Positions 9,092 to 16,874 of a stretch of 64,000 bases of DNA are shown one piece after another. The DNA comes from JAPHTQ01 sp050288165 (lineage in GTDB: Bacteria > Pseudomonadota > Gammaproteobacteria > Thiohalomonadales > Thiohalomonadaceae). Under the pieces are notes generated by a model. The model saw nothing but the letters and a program-made list of their open reading frames with translations. It was not told the origin of the DNA and made no database searches. The position numbers and the translations under genes were made by a program. The DNA is taken from assembly GCA_050288165.1 (NCBI GenBank), contig JBNKDG010000007.1, positions 62,001 through 126,000 of the forward strand, in the 5' to 3' direction. Position 1 is the stretch's first letter, and every line of letters starts with the position of its first letter.

Positions 9092-10183
9092 ATGCCCATA
9101 CGGGTGCTGGTGGTTGATGATTCCGGTTTCTTCCGTCGTCGCGTCAAGGCGATGTTGGAGAGCGATCCTCGTCTTGAGGTCATTGGTGAGGCGGCCGATG
9201 GTGCCGAAGCGGTAGCGCTTGCAAGCAAGTTGCGACCGGATGTGATCACCATGGATATCGAGATGCCGGTGATGGATGGCATTACCGCTACTCGTCGCAT
9301 TATGCAGTCCACACCGAGACCGATTTTGATGTTTTCTTCTCTGACGACCGATGGTGCGAAGGCTACGCTCGATGCGTTAGACGCCGGTGCCGTCGATTAT
9401 CTGCCAAAAAAGTTTGAAGATATTTCCACCAATCGCGAAGAAGCAACCAAAGCACTTTGCGATCGAGTCAGTACCATTGCGACCCGGGGACGACGCCTCG
9501 CACGTCCCACCACTCCAACCCAGACCACAACATCGGCGACTACACCGACTTATCGTGAAAGTGCAGCGGTAGCACCAAGGCCTGCAGCACCGCGCAGTGT
9601 GAAAATGCCCGCACATGGTTCGCTGAAACTGGTTGCGATCGGTACCTCTACCGGTGGACCAGTTGCCTTGCAGGAGGTACTGACCAAGCTTCCGGGAAAT
9701 TTTGCCTATCCCCTGTTGCTGGTTCAGCACATGCCAGGCAGTTTTACCCCGGCGTTTGCCCAGCGTCTGAATCAGTTATGCGCCATTACTGTGAAGGAAG
9801 CCGCTGATGGTGATGCATTAATGCCCGGTGTCGCACTGTTGGCACCTGGCGGCAAACAGATGTTGCTTGAGTCACGTGGTGGGCGTACCTGCGTAAGGGT
9901 CATGGAGAGCGACCCCGGTCTGACCTACAAACCAAGTGTCGATATTACTTTCAGTTCAGTTGCCAAGATCTATCCGGCGCAGACGTTAGCGATCATCCTG
10001 ACCGGTATGGGAGCCGATGGACGCGAAGGATGTCGCACGTTGAAAGGCAGAGGTTCGACCATCTGGTCACAGGATGAAGCAAGTTGTGTGGTTTATGGGA
10101 TGCCAGCGGCTGTTGCCGATGCTGGTTTGAGCGATGGTGTGCTTGGACTCAGTGAGGTGGGGCCGACACTGGCCCGGGTATAA
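9092..10183 (+). CDS. cheB: Chemoreceptor glutamate methylesterase CheB
   Basis: CheB removes methyl groups from chemoreceptors for adaptation. The 363-residue protein has an N-terminal receiver (VVDDSGFFRRR, phosphoacceptor Asp in TMDIEMPVMDG), a Thr/Pro-rich linker around residues 130-175, and the methylesterase domain. The catalytic Ser lies in AIGTSTGGP, the His in LLVQHMPGSF and the Asp in LTGMGADG. ATG 9092 follows CAGGAG. The partner methyltransferase CheR is not in this window; in Pseudomonas it is also encoded elsewhere. Confidence 0.97.
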   Translation: MPIRVLVVDDSGFFRRRVKAMLESDPRLEVIGEAADGAEAVALASKLRPDVITMDIEMPVMDGITATRRIMQSTPRPILMFSSLTTDGAKATLDALDAGAVDYLPKKFEDISTNREEATKALCDRVSTIATRGRRLARPTTPTQTTTSATTPTYRESAAVAPRPAAPRSVKMPAHGSLKLVAIGTSTGGPVALQEVLTKLPGNFAYPLLLVQHMPGSFTPAFAQRLNQLCAITVKEAADGDALMPGVALLAPGGKQMLLESRGGRTCVRVMESDPGLTYKPSVDITFSSVAKIYPAQTLAIILTGMGADGREGCRTLKGRGSTIWSQDEASCVVYGMPAAVADAGLSDGVLGLSEVGPTLARV

Positions 10184-10185
10184 CA

Positions 10186-10926
10186 ATGGATTTTCTCAGC
10201 CTTATCGGTGCGTTTCTTGGTATTGCTGCCATTCTTGGCGGCCAATTCCTGGAAGGCGGACATGCCAGCTCACTGATAAATGGCCCTGCCCTGATTATTG
10301 TCGCAGGCGGCTCACTGGGCGCCATTATGTTGCAGTCGCCGGTGATTACCTTCATGCATGCCGTACGCATGCTTTATTGGGTGTTTGTGCCGCCGCGCCT
10401 GCTGTCCGATGAAGCGATTGGCAAGATAGTCAGTTGGAGCAATATCGCACGCAAGGAAGGATTGCTCGGACTGGAAGCTGCTTCGGATACTGAGGATGAT
10501 GATTTTGCCCGCAAGGGTTTGCAATTACTGGTTGATGGTAATGAACCAGAAGTGATGCGGAATATCCTTGAAGTGGATGCCGACACCCGTGAACACCATG
10601 ATCTCAGTGCCGCACGGTTATTTGAGAGTATGGGGGGATACACCCCGACGCTTGGCATTATCGGTGCAGTCATGGGTCTGATTCAGGTTATGGAGAATCT
10701 GACCGATCCCTCCAAGCTCGGACACGGCATCGCAGTCGCTTTTGTTGCCACCATCTATGGTGTCGGTATTGCCAACCTGTTGTTGATCCCGATCGGCAAC
10801 AAACTGAAGAGTCTCTCCATGGCGCATAGTCAGTTTCGCTACATGATGATCGAGGGTATTGTCTCCATTGCTGAAGGAGACAATCCACGTAACATCGAAA
10901 CCAAACTGCAAGGTTTTTTGCGCTGA
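10186..10926 (+). CDS. motC: Flagellar motor stator protein MotC (MotA family)
   Basis: This 246-residue membrane protein belongs to the MotA/PomA/MotC family, which forms the ion channel of the flagellar stator with a MotB-type partner. It has four hydrophobic segments; the last two bracket the conserved motif GGYTPTLGIIGAVMGLIQVM and the segment HGIAVAFVATIYGVG. It starts two bases after cheB and is followed by the motB-like gene. By position it matches motC of the Pseudomonas motCD pair. The coupling ion (proton or sodium) is not decided by sequence alone. Confidence 0.95.
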   Translation: MDFLSLIGAFLGIAAILGGQFLEGGHASSLINGPALIIVAGGSLGAIMLQSPVITFMHAVRMLYWVFVPPRLLSDEAIGKIVSWSNIARKEGLLGLEAASDTEDDDFARKGLQLLVDGNEPEVMRNILEVDADTREHHDLSAARLFESMGGYTPTLGIIGAVMGLIQVMENLTDPSKLGHGIAVAFVATIYGVGIANLLLIPIGNKLKSLSMAHSQFRYMMIEGIVSIAEGDNPRNIETKLQGFLR

Positions 10927-10951
10927 ACCCAGGCCTTAATGAGAATGCCCC

Positions 10952-11767
10952 ATGGTACGCAAACGCAAACAGCCGGAACATGAAAATCTTGAGCGTTGGT
11001 TGATCTCCTACGCGGATTTCATCACGCTGCTGTTTGCATTTTTTGTTGTGATGTATTCCATCTCCTCGGTTAACGAAGGCAAGTACCGGGTACTTTCCGA
11101 TACCCTGGTTGAGGCATTCAATGACCAGCCCAAAACACTACAACCCATAGAACTGCCCAATGCGACGGTTGTTAGCGATCAGAATGCATTGATTCAACCC
11201 GAAACACCCTCCAGTGGACCGCCAAGTGTTGTCGATCTACCCAAGCGGGGAACTAATGACGCCACTCTGGGCGAGATTGCGGATGATTTCGAGAAGCAAT
11301 TGCAGCCGATGATCGATAAGGATCTGATCAATATCACTCGTGATGACAACTGGATTGAGATCGAAATCAATACCAGCCTGTTGTTCGATCTCGGTAGTGC
11401 GGAACTGGAGGATGATGCTGTTCCGATACTTCGTCGCCTGGCGGCGACGTTGAAGCGCTATCCTAATCCTATACAGGTGGAAGGTTTTACCGACAACCTG
11501 CCGATTAGGAATCAGCTCTATCCTTCCAACTGGGAACTCTCTGCTGCACGTGCTGCCAGTGTAGTGCATCTATTCATGAATGCCGATGTACAGCCCGATC
11601 GTATGGCGGCGATAGGTTATGGTGAATACAGGCCGATTGCGGATAATGCAACAGTGGAAGGGCGGCGCAAGAATCGTCGAGTCGTGCTGGTTATACGCAA
11701 AGATGATCGTGGCAAGCGCCCTCAGGATCGTGATCAGGTGGATCCAGCAGCGCGGAGGACCGGCTGA
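10952..11767 (+). CDS. motD: Flagellar motor stator protein MotD (MotB family, OmpA domain)
   Basis: The partner of MotC anchors the stator to peptidoglycan. The 271-residue protein has a single N-terminal membrane helix with the essential Asp (ISYADFITLLFAFFVVMYSI), a linker, and a C-terminal OmpA-like peptidoglycan-binding domain (VEGFTDNLPIRN, NWELSAARAASV, GRRKNRRV). The C-terminal tail is strongly charged. Its stop overlaps the ParA gene start by one base, so the motor and polar localisation genes are likely co-translated. Confidence 0.95.
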   Translation: MVRKRKQPEHENLERWLISYADFITLLFAFFVVMYSISSVNEGKYRVLSDTLVEAFNDQPKTLQPIELPNATVVSDQNALIQPETPSSGPPSVVDLPKRGTNDATLGEIADDFEKQLQPMIDKDLINITRDDNWIEIEINTSLLFDLGSAELEDDAVPILRRLAATLKRYPNPIQVEGFTDNLPIRNQLYPSNWELSAARAASVVHLFMNADVQPDRMAAIGYGEYRPIADNATVEGRRKNRRVVLVIRKDDRGKRPQDRDQVDPAARRTG

Positions 11768-12570
11768 TGCAGATCTGGTCGATTGCCAATCAGAAAGGCG
11801 GTGTGGGAAAAACCACTACCGCTGTTACCCTTTCAGGCTTGCTGACGCAGCGCGGTGAAAAGGTATTGATGGTCGATCTCGACCCGCACGGTTCACTGAC
11901 CACCTATTTCGGCTTCGATCCGGATAATATCGAAAGCAGTGTTTATTCGCTGTTTCCCAATAATGCCGGCGAGCAGGTGTCGGCAGAAGATGTCGTAGTA
12001 GCGACACAGGTAGAAAATCTATACCTGATGCCCGCATCGACCGCACTGGCCACACTCGATCGTCAACTGGGTAGTCGTGAAGGAATGGGGCTGGTGTTAG
12101 CAAGAGCCATTCTCAAGCTGGCGGGCGGCTACAATCATGTCTTTATCGACTGTCCACCGGTGCTTGGTGTATTGATGGTGAACGCACTGGCAGCCAGCAA
12201 TCGTCTATTGATCCCGGTGCAGACTGAGTTTCTTGCCTTAAAAGGTCTGGAGCGAATGCTACACACGCTGAAAATGATACTGCGTGCGCGCAAGCAACCA
12301 CTGGATTACCTGATTGTGCCTACCATGTTTGATCGGCGTACCCGTGCCTCACTGGAGAGCCTGAGAAGTTTGCGTCAGGAGCATCCGGAAGAAACCTGGA
12401 GTGGTGTGATCCCGGTCGACACTCAGTTCCGTGAAGCGAGTCGTCAGGGAATGCCATTAAGTTATCTCAATCCGCATACCCGTGGCGCTACCGCCTATAT
12501 GGAACTGCTTGACGCGTTAACCGGTGACACTCATACCCCCACTCATATTGCAGCAGGCCAGGGTCAATGA
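11767..12570 (+). CDS. ParA/Soj-family ATPase of the chemotaxis operon (ParC-like)
   Basis: A 267-residue ParA-family ATPase with the Walker A motif NQKGGVGKTTT at about residues 8-18 and the D-D-P-like motif VDLDPHGSLTTYFGF. No parB or parS-like partner is visible; instead it lies between motD and a CheW-domain gene. That setting is typical of the ParC ATPase, which with ParP positions chemosensory arrays at the cell pole in Vibrio and Pseudomonas. The role in array segregation is inferred from family and position. Its stop overlaps the next start (ATGA). Confidence 0.92.
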   Translation: MQIWSIANQKGGVGKTTTAVTLSGLLTQRGEKVLMVDLDPHGSLTTYFGFDPDNIESSVYSLFPNNAGEQVSAEDVVVATQVENLYLMPASTALATLDRQLGSREGMGLVLARAILKLAGGYNHVFIDCPPVLGVLMVNALAASNRLLIPVQTEFLALKGLERMLHTLKMILRARKQPLDYLIVPTMFDRRTRASLESLRSLRQEHPEETWSGVIPVDTQFREASRQGMPLSYLNPHTRGATAYMELLDALTGDTHTPTHIAAGQGQ

Positions 12571-13307
12571 GCGGCAAGCGTGCATCAGTGGTAGAACAAA
12601 ATCAGGCTCTCAGCGCCTACTTCGAGGCGTTACTGAATGACGAACCTGAGCTGCAATCACAGCCTCAAGAAACAGTAGTGGCGTATGCGCCAGAACCGGT
12701 GCTTGAGGTGCCGGTGATTGCTCCGACTATGGTGGTGCCAGTTGAGGTGCCAGACATGGTTGAAGTAGAAGTAGCGCAGGAGACAGTACTGCACGGTGAT
12801 GCCATGCCTGAGTGGGCAGCGCAGGAGTTCCAGGCACTATTATTTACGACGGCAGGATTACGTTTGGCGGTGCCGCTTTCAGAGTTAAGTGGCATTCAGG
12901 TATGGCATGGGGAGAAAGTGACACCGATGCCAGGACATGTCGACTGGTATCTTGGCCTGATGACATATCGGGAGCGCAGCGTACCGATTATCGATACGGC
13001 GCAACTGGTCCTGCCGGAAGAGCGTCTACTACGACTCACAGACAAGCCGGAAGAGCGTATCAATCGCATCGTCTTCATTGGCGGCGGACAATGGGGGCTT
13101 GCCTGCGATAGCGTCGATCAGGTGATTACACTCAATCACGACCAGGTGAAGTGGCGGAGTAGTCGCACCAAACGACGTTGGCTTGCCGGAACTGTTATTG
13201 AACACATGTGCGCCATAATCGACCCTCCCGCTTTTGCCGATATGCTAGCGACCGGGATGGAAGATGTGCCGACAGATGATTCACTCGATAACGACGCGGC
13301 ACAATAG
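12567..13307 (+). CDS. CheW-domain array localisation protein (ParP-like)
   Basis: This 246-residue protein has an acidic, Val/Pro-rich, low-complexity N-terminal region (about residues 1-85) followed by a CheW-like domain (QALLFTTAGLRLAVPLSELS to the C-terminus). The layout matches ParP, which links the ParC ATPase to CheA and retains arrays at the pole. It overlaps the ParA-type gene by four bases and the cheW frame begins where it ends. The function rests on family and gene order. Confidence 0.87.
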   Translation: MSGKRASVVEQNQALSAYFEALLNDEPELQSQPQETVVAYAPEPVLEVPVIAPTMVVPVEVPDMVEVEVAQETVLHGDAMPEWAAQEFQALLFTTAGLRLAVPLSELSGIQVWHGEKVTPMPGHVDWYLGLMTYRERSVPIIDTAQLVLPEERLLRLTDKPEERINRIVFIGGGQWGLACDSVDQVITLNHDQVKWRSSRTKRRWLAGTVIEHMCAIIDPPAFADMLATGMEDVPTDDSLDNDAAQ

Positions 13308-13321
13308 TGGGGGCATTTAAA

Positions 13322-13798
13322 ATGCAAGACGCGGAAACGATGAATAACGAAGCTGTCAGTGAGTGGGTCACCTTTTATCTCAATGCCGAGAAATATGGTG
13401 TTAACGTGTTACTGGTCAGCGAAGTGCTAAAGAATACCGAGATCGCACCAGTGCCGGGCGCGCCGTCCTATGTCCACGGCATTATCAACCTGCGTGGTAA
13501 TGTGGTAACAGTGGTTGATACACGTGAGCGTTTGGGGCTGGAGCCACGCGAGCCGGACGATTCGACCCGTATTGTTGTGATTGAGATGGACGACCAGGTA
13601 TTGGGTATTATGGTTGACAGCGTTGCCCAGGTAGCGAACCTGCGCGAGTCGGAGATCGAGTTCGCGCCAAACGTCGGTAATGACGAAAGTTCAAAATATA
13701 TTCATGGTGTTTCCAATCAGGATGATGAATTATTGATCCTGCTGGATATGGACAGGATGTTTACCCGTGAAGAGCTGACCGGGGAGACGGCCGAGTAG
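13322..13798 (+). CDS. cheW: Chemotaxis coupling protein CheW
   Basis: CheW couples receptors to CheA. The single CheW domain is complete (EWVTFYLNAEKYGVNVLLVS, APSYVHGIINLRGNVVTVVD, GIMVDSVAQV). The start ATG 13322 follows GGGGG (13308-13312) with a nine-base spacer and gives 158 residues. GTG 13307 upstream and ATG 13340 downstream are also in frame; 13340 would give the shorter N-terminus seen in many homologues. It is the last clear chemotaxis gene of the operon and is followed by two small genes. Confidence 0.95.
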   Translation: MQDAETMNNEAVSEWVTFYLNAEKYGVNVLLVSEVLKNTEIAPVPGAPSYVHGIINLRGNVVTVVDTRERLGLEPREPDDSTRIVVIEMDDQVLGIMVDSVAQVANLRESEIEFAPNVGNDESSKYIHGVSNQDDELLILLDMDRMFTREELTGETAE

Positions 13799-13808
13799 CC
13801 GTAATCTG

Positions 13809-13985
13809 ATGGCGGACATTAATCCCATCATTCCAGGTAGTCCGGCGATCCCGCCTGTGGGTAAAGAGCGTGAGGTGGGGCGACGGGTTAAACGGGAGCA
13901 GGATGATGAGAAGCAAGAACATCCTGCGGAAGAGGATAGTGGAAACGATGCGAGTAACCAGGAAGGCATTGACTACTATGCCTGA
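13809..13985 (+). CDS. Small hydrophilic protein in the chemotaxis operon
   Basis: A 58-residue ORF starts ten bases after cheW (ATG 13809) and ends at TGA 13983-13985, fifteen bases before the DUF2802 gene. It begins MADINPIIPGSPAIPPVGKE, then becomes very charged (REVGRRVKREQDDEKQEHPA) and ends GIDYYA. It has no membrane segment and looks disordered. A short ORF in the slot between cheW and the DUF2802 gene, with tight spacing on both sides, argues that it is real. The function is unknown. Confidence 0.7.
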   Translation: MADINPIIPGSPAIPPVGKEREVGRRVKREQDDEKQEHPAEEDSGNDASNQEGIDYYA

Positions 13986-14000
13986 CAATGAGGCACATAA

Positions 14001-14405
14001 ATGTTCGGGATAACAATTGATCTCTCGTTGGTGGCAATAGGCCTGGCGTTGCTTGCGGTATTCTGGATGCTTGCGGCCATGCGCGCACGGCGTCAACTGG
14101 AAAAACAGGTTAAACAGCTGGAAACGGTCAAAAATGATTTGCGTGCATTATGTAATGCTGCAGTCCATGTCGGTGAACGCGTCATTCGCCTTGAGCGTAA
14201 TCACGGGCAACTTCAATTGCGCCAGCAGGAACTCGGTGTGCGTCAGGAACAACTGACTTATGCTGAGCCTGAGGAACGGGTATTTGATCAAGCAATTAAA
14301 TTGGCCCAAAAAGGACGTTCAATAGAAGAAATTATGGATGTTTGTTCGCTCTCTCGTGGTGAAGCGGAGCTGGTCTCCATGATGCACCGTTTGGGTAGTG
14401 AATAG
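14001..14405 (+). CDS. DUF2802 membrane-anchored coiled-coil protein
   Basis: A 134-residue protein with one N-terminal membrane helix (LSLVAIGLALLAVFWMLAAM), a coiled-coil stretch rich in Gln, Leu and Glu (about residues 30-90), and a C-terminal helix-turn-helix-like segment (DQAIKLAQKGRSIEEIMDVCSLSRGEAELV) typical of DUF2802. It closes the flagellar/chemotaxis operon, the usual place for this family in Pseudomonas relatives. The molecular role is unknown. Confidence 0.85.
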   Translation: MFGITIDLSLVAIGLALLAVFWMLAAMRARRQLEKQVKQLETVKNDLRALCNAAVHVGERVIRLERNHGQLQLRQQELGVRQEQLTYAEPEERVFDQAIKLAQKGRSIEEIMDVCSLSRGEAELVSMMHRLGSE

Positions 14406-14424
14406 TCATTCATAGAATGACTAT
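14402..14424. other. Perfect hairpin at the end of the chemotaxis operon
   Basis: The 9-base arms ATAGTCATT (14402-14410) and AATGACTAT (14416-14424) are perfectly complementary with a 5-base loop, and overlap the stop codon of the DUF2802 gene. No T-run follows, so it is a weak candidate for intrinsic termination; it may instead protect the 3' end of the long transcript. Confidence 0.45.
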
Positions 14425-14465
14425 ATGGTCGTTGCGTTCAGAATTGTTGCGAAATTAAATTCACG

Positions 14466-14515
14466 AGAAATATTTATATTTCTGCATTGACTATGTGGGA
14501 ATTTAACACTAAAAA
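14466..14515 (+). promoter_or_regulatory. Promoter with upstream palindrome for the exported rhodanese gene
   Basis: TTGACT (14487-14492) and TAAAAA (14510-14515) are separated by 17 bases and form a plausible sigma-70 promoter. Just upstream is a perfect palindrome, AGAAATAT-TT-ATATTTCT (14466-14483), centred near -47 from the expected start site, a usual place for an activator. A second small inverted repeat, CACTA-AAAA-TAGTG (14507-14520), covers the -10 region. The surrounding 160 bases are markedly A/T-rich. No experimental support is available. Confidence 0.5.
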
Positions 14516-14568
14516 TAGTGGTGTAATATTTGTGAATTTTATAAACAACAAAAAAGGAAACGTGTACG

Positions 14569-15030
14569 ATGAATCTGAGACGTATGTCAATGGTGTTGAA
14601 TGGGATGTTTTTTGGCGTGATGTTGCTTGCGCAGGCAGATATTGCGGCAGCGGTCGATACTCCTGAAAGCCTTGCAGGCGTTGAGGTAGTTGACACCGAT
14701 AAGGCCAAGTCATTGATGGATAGTGGTGTGCTGATGGTAGATGCGCGTGTCGCAGGTGAATATGTCGAGGCGCACATCAAAGGTGCAGTAAGTATTCCAT
14801 ACAAGGAGAAAAGCGCGAAAAGCGCTGATTTTGATCCAGCACAGGATCGATTCGATCTTTCAAAACTCCCCGCCGACAAAGCTACTCCTTTTATTACCCA
14901 ATGCAATGGTGCTAGTTGCTGGAAAAGCTACAAAGCTGCCGTCGTCGCAGCTAAAGCAGGTTATAGTAAAGTCTACTGGTACCGTGAAGGATTTCCTGCC
15001 TGGAAAGCTAAAGGTTACCCCGTCGAGTAA
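14569..15030 (+). CDS. Exported single-domain rhodanese-like sulfurtransferase
   Basis: A 153-residue protein with a signal peptide (MNLRRMSMVLNGMFFGVMLL, cleavage likely after AAA near residue 28) and one rhodanese domain. The active-site loop reads QCNGASCWKS, with a catalytic Cys and a second Cys four residues later. It should act in the periplasm on sulfane sulfur such as thiosulfate or persulfides; the true substrate cannot be read from sequence. AAGGAAA precedes the start. Its own promoter and low G+C leader separate it from the chemotaxis operon. Confidence 0.88.
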   Translation: MNLRRMSMVLNGMFFGVMLLAQADIAAAVDTPESLAGVEVVDTDKAKSLMDSGVLMVDARVAGEYVEAHIKGAVSIPYKEKSAKSADFDPAQDRFDLSKLPADKATPFITQCNGASCWKSYKAAVVAAKAGYSKVYWYREGFPAWKAKGYPVE

Positions 15031-15046
15031 AGAGTGATGGCGAGTG

Positions 15047-15074
15047 GTCCTGGTGCATTAGCACGCACCAGGAC
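15047..15074. other. Perfect 10-bp hairpin after the rhodanese gene
   Basis: GTCCTGGTGC (15047-15056) and GCACCAGGAC (15065-15074) are exact complements around an 8-base loop. It lies 17 bases after the rhodanese stop, the position of a terminator, but lacks the U-run of a classical intrinsic terminator. Confidence 0.5.
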
Positions 15075-15160
15075 GTCGCTCTGTGTCGCTGTTGTACATA
15101 TGGGATGTATATCCTCATATGTCGTGTACGCAACAATTATTTGAATGGAATGTTACTTCA

Positions 15161-16780
15161 ATGACCAGCCTGAAATCCAAGCTGATGCTGCTCGGTATTG
15201 TATCTGTAGTAATTGGGTTAGTGTTGATTGGGCTGAACTTTTTCAGCATTCAACAGGGAAACCGCGCTCTCTCAAACGTCTACGAACATCAAATAGTACC
15301 GGCCTCCGCTCTCCAGGAAATCGATAGTGATCTTAAAGAAGTACGTTTCCGTATGGCCGGTGTGCTACTTGATGTGATGCCGGCTGTAGGGTCGCGAAAT
15401 CATTTGCTAGAAGTCAAAAAACGCGTGCCAGAACAGTGGAGCGTATTCAAATCAGTTTCCAATCTGGGTGGTATCTCGGCTGATGCAAAAAAGGATATAG
15501 AACTCATTGAGGCTAAGCTGCCGCAATTCCTCACCTTTCTTGACCGCCTGGGTGAGGCATATGCCAAGGAGGAGCGGGAAAACATCACAATTATGTTGGA
15601 GGATGAATGGCCTATCATTTATGCCTCCCTCGTCAAGCCAATTTCCAGAATACTTCCGGAGCAGCAGGCTGCAGTCAAGTTGACATATGCAAGAAGCCAG
15701 CAACATGGTGAGCAAATGTTATCGATTGGTGGCGCAGTGGCCATTTTTGCAATTCTGATTATTACATTTTCCGTTGCTAAAACATCTAATGCCATTAGGC
15801 GTGATGTAAGTGTATTAACTGATGCGCTATCTTCGATAGCGGATGGTGATATTGGTATTGAGGTTGCTAAGACTCGCTTGAGCGAATTTAATACGATGAC
15901 TATATCGGTGCGCGATATGCTCAAGAACTTCCAGGAAATTGTGAGCGGGGCAAAAGAAACGGCAATTCATACAACCAGAGCTGCCGAGCAATTGCTTGAT
16001 CAGGTAAGTACTATGTTGCGGCAAGGAGAAGAGCGTAACGCAAGGATACTGCAGGTCAGTTCAGCTGCTGAGCAACTTAACGCCTCAATCAATGAAGTGG
16101 CTGGGATTGCTACACGAACGGCGGATGCGGTTGGCAGTAATGAGCAATATGCCGTGGATGGCAATGCCAATATGGATAAAAGTAATGAGATTACAGGTAA
16201 GGTTTCGTCTGCGGTTAAGAATTCGTCAGAAACTATTGATCGCCTCGGTGAGTCGATACAACAGATCGGGCAAATAACTACTGTAATCAATGATATTGCT
16301 GAACAGACAAATTTGCTGGCTCTCAATGCGGCAATTGAGGCGGCACGCGCTGGTGAACAGGGGCGTGGCTTTGCAGTAGTTGCGGACGAAGTGCGGCAGC
16401 TAGCGAAGCGTACTGCAACTAGCACCAATGAAATCTCAACTGTGGTCGAGTCAGTCCGTCGTGATATGGATTTGGCTGTTAAAGCAATGGGTAATGTTCA
16501 GAGTGAAACTGAGCAGAGCGTTGGTTATAATCAGCGTACAGGAACTGCGCTGCAGCAAATTGTCGTTTCAGCTCACGAAGTGAGTCAATTGGTTTCACAT
16601 ATAGTTGGCAGCACAGATCAGCAATCGGTGGCTACTGGTGAAGTGGCAGCGAACATGGCAGAGATCGCCAACATAAGTCAGGATAATTTTGACAGTTTGC
16701 AACAGATGCGTAGCGATGCCGAAGAGCTTTCATCGCTGTCCAATAATTTGCAGCAACTGATTGGTAAGTTCAAGGTTTGA
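15161..16780 (+). CDS. Methyl-accepting chemotaxis protein
   Basis: A 539-residue transmembrane chemoreceptor. An N-terminal membrane helix (LMLLGIVSVVIGLVLIGLNF) is followed by a periplasmic helical domain of the four-helix-bundle type, a second helix near residues 186-206, a HAMP-like linker and the cytoplasmic signalling domain. The highly conserved hairpin tip (AEQTNLLALNAAIEAARAGE, GRGFAVVADEVRQLAKR) lies at about residues 380-417. There is no C-terminal NWETF-type pentapeptide. ATG 15161 gives the usual short cytoplasmic N-terminus; GTG 15083 and ATG 15119 are in-frame alternatives. The ligand is unknown. Confidence 0.95.
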   Translation: MTSLKSKLMLLGIVSVVIGLVLIGLNFFSIQQGNRALSNVYEHQIVPASALQEIDSDLKEVRFRMAGVLLDVMPAVGSRNHLLEVKKRVPEQWSVFKSVSNLGGISADAKKDIELIEAKLPQFLTFLDRLGEAYAKEERENITIMLEDEWPIIYASLVKPISRILPEQQAAVKLTYARSQQHGEQMLSIGGAVAIFAILIITFSVAKTSNAIRRDVSVLTDALSSIADGDIGIEVAKTRLSEFNTMTISVRDMLKNFQEIVSGAKETAIHTTRAAEQLLDQVSTMLRQGEERNARILQVSSAAEQLNASINEVAGIATRTADAVGSNEQYAVDGNANMDKSNEITGKVSSAVKNSSETIDRLGESIQQIGQITTVINDIAEQTNLLALNAAIEAARAGEQGRGFAVVADEVRQLAKRTATSTNEISTVVESVRRDMDLAVKAMGNVQSETEQSVGYNQRTGTALQQIVVSAHEVSQLVSHIVGSTDQQSVATGEVAANMAEIANISQDNFDSLQQMRSDAEELSSLSNNLQQLIGKFKV

Positions 16781-16811
16781 ATGGTGTTCAGGCTGGCGTG
16801 AGAAATTGCTA

Positions 16812-16847
16812 CACAAAAAAGCCCGGGTTTTCCCGGGCTTTTTTGTG
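16812..16847. terminator. Strong bidirectional intrinsic terminator
   Basis: CACAAAAAAGCCCGGG (16812-16827) and CCCGGGCTTTTTTGTG (16832-16847) form 16-base perfect arms around TTTT. A G/C-rich core flanked by A-run and T-run lets it stop both the chemoreceptor transcript (plus) and the convergent sulfurtransferase transcript (minus). Confidence 0.95.
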
Positions 16848-16874
16848 CTGAAAGAAGCTAAAAGAAATCGTTGC

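Noticed and set aside
14402..14424. Intrinsic terminator call for the 9-bp hairpin after the DUF2802 gene
   Set aside because: The hairpin is A/T-rich and lacks a following T-run, so it was listed only as a hairpin.
9092..16780. Absence of cheR as a sign of a broken chemotaxis system
   Set aside because: In Pseudomonas-type genomes cheR is normally elsewhere, so its absence from this window says nothing.
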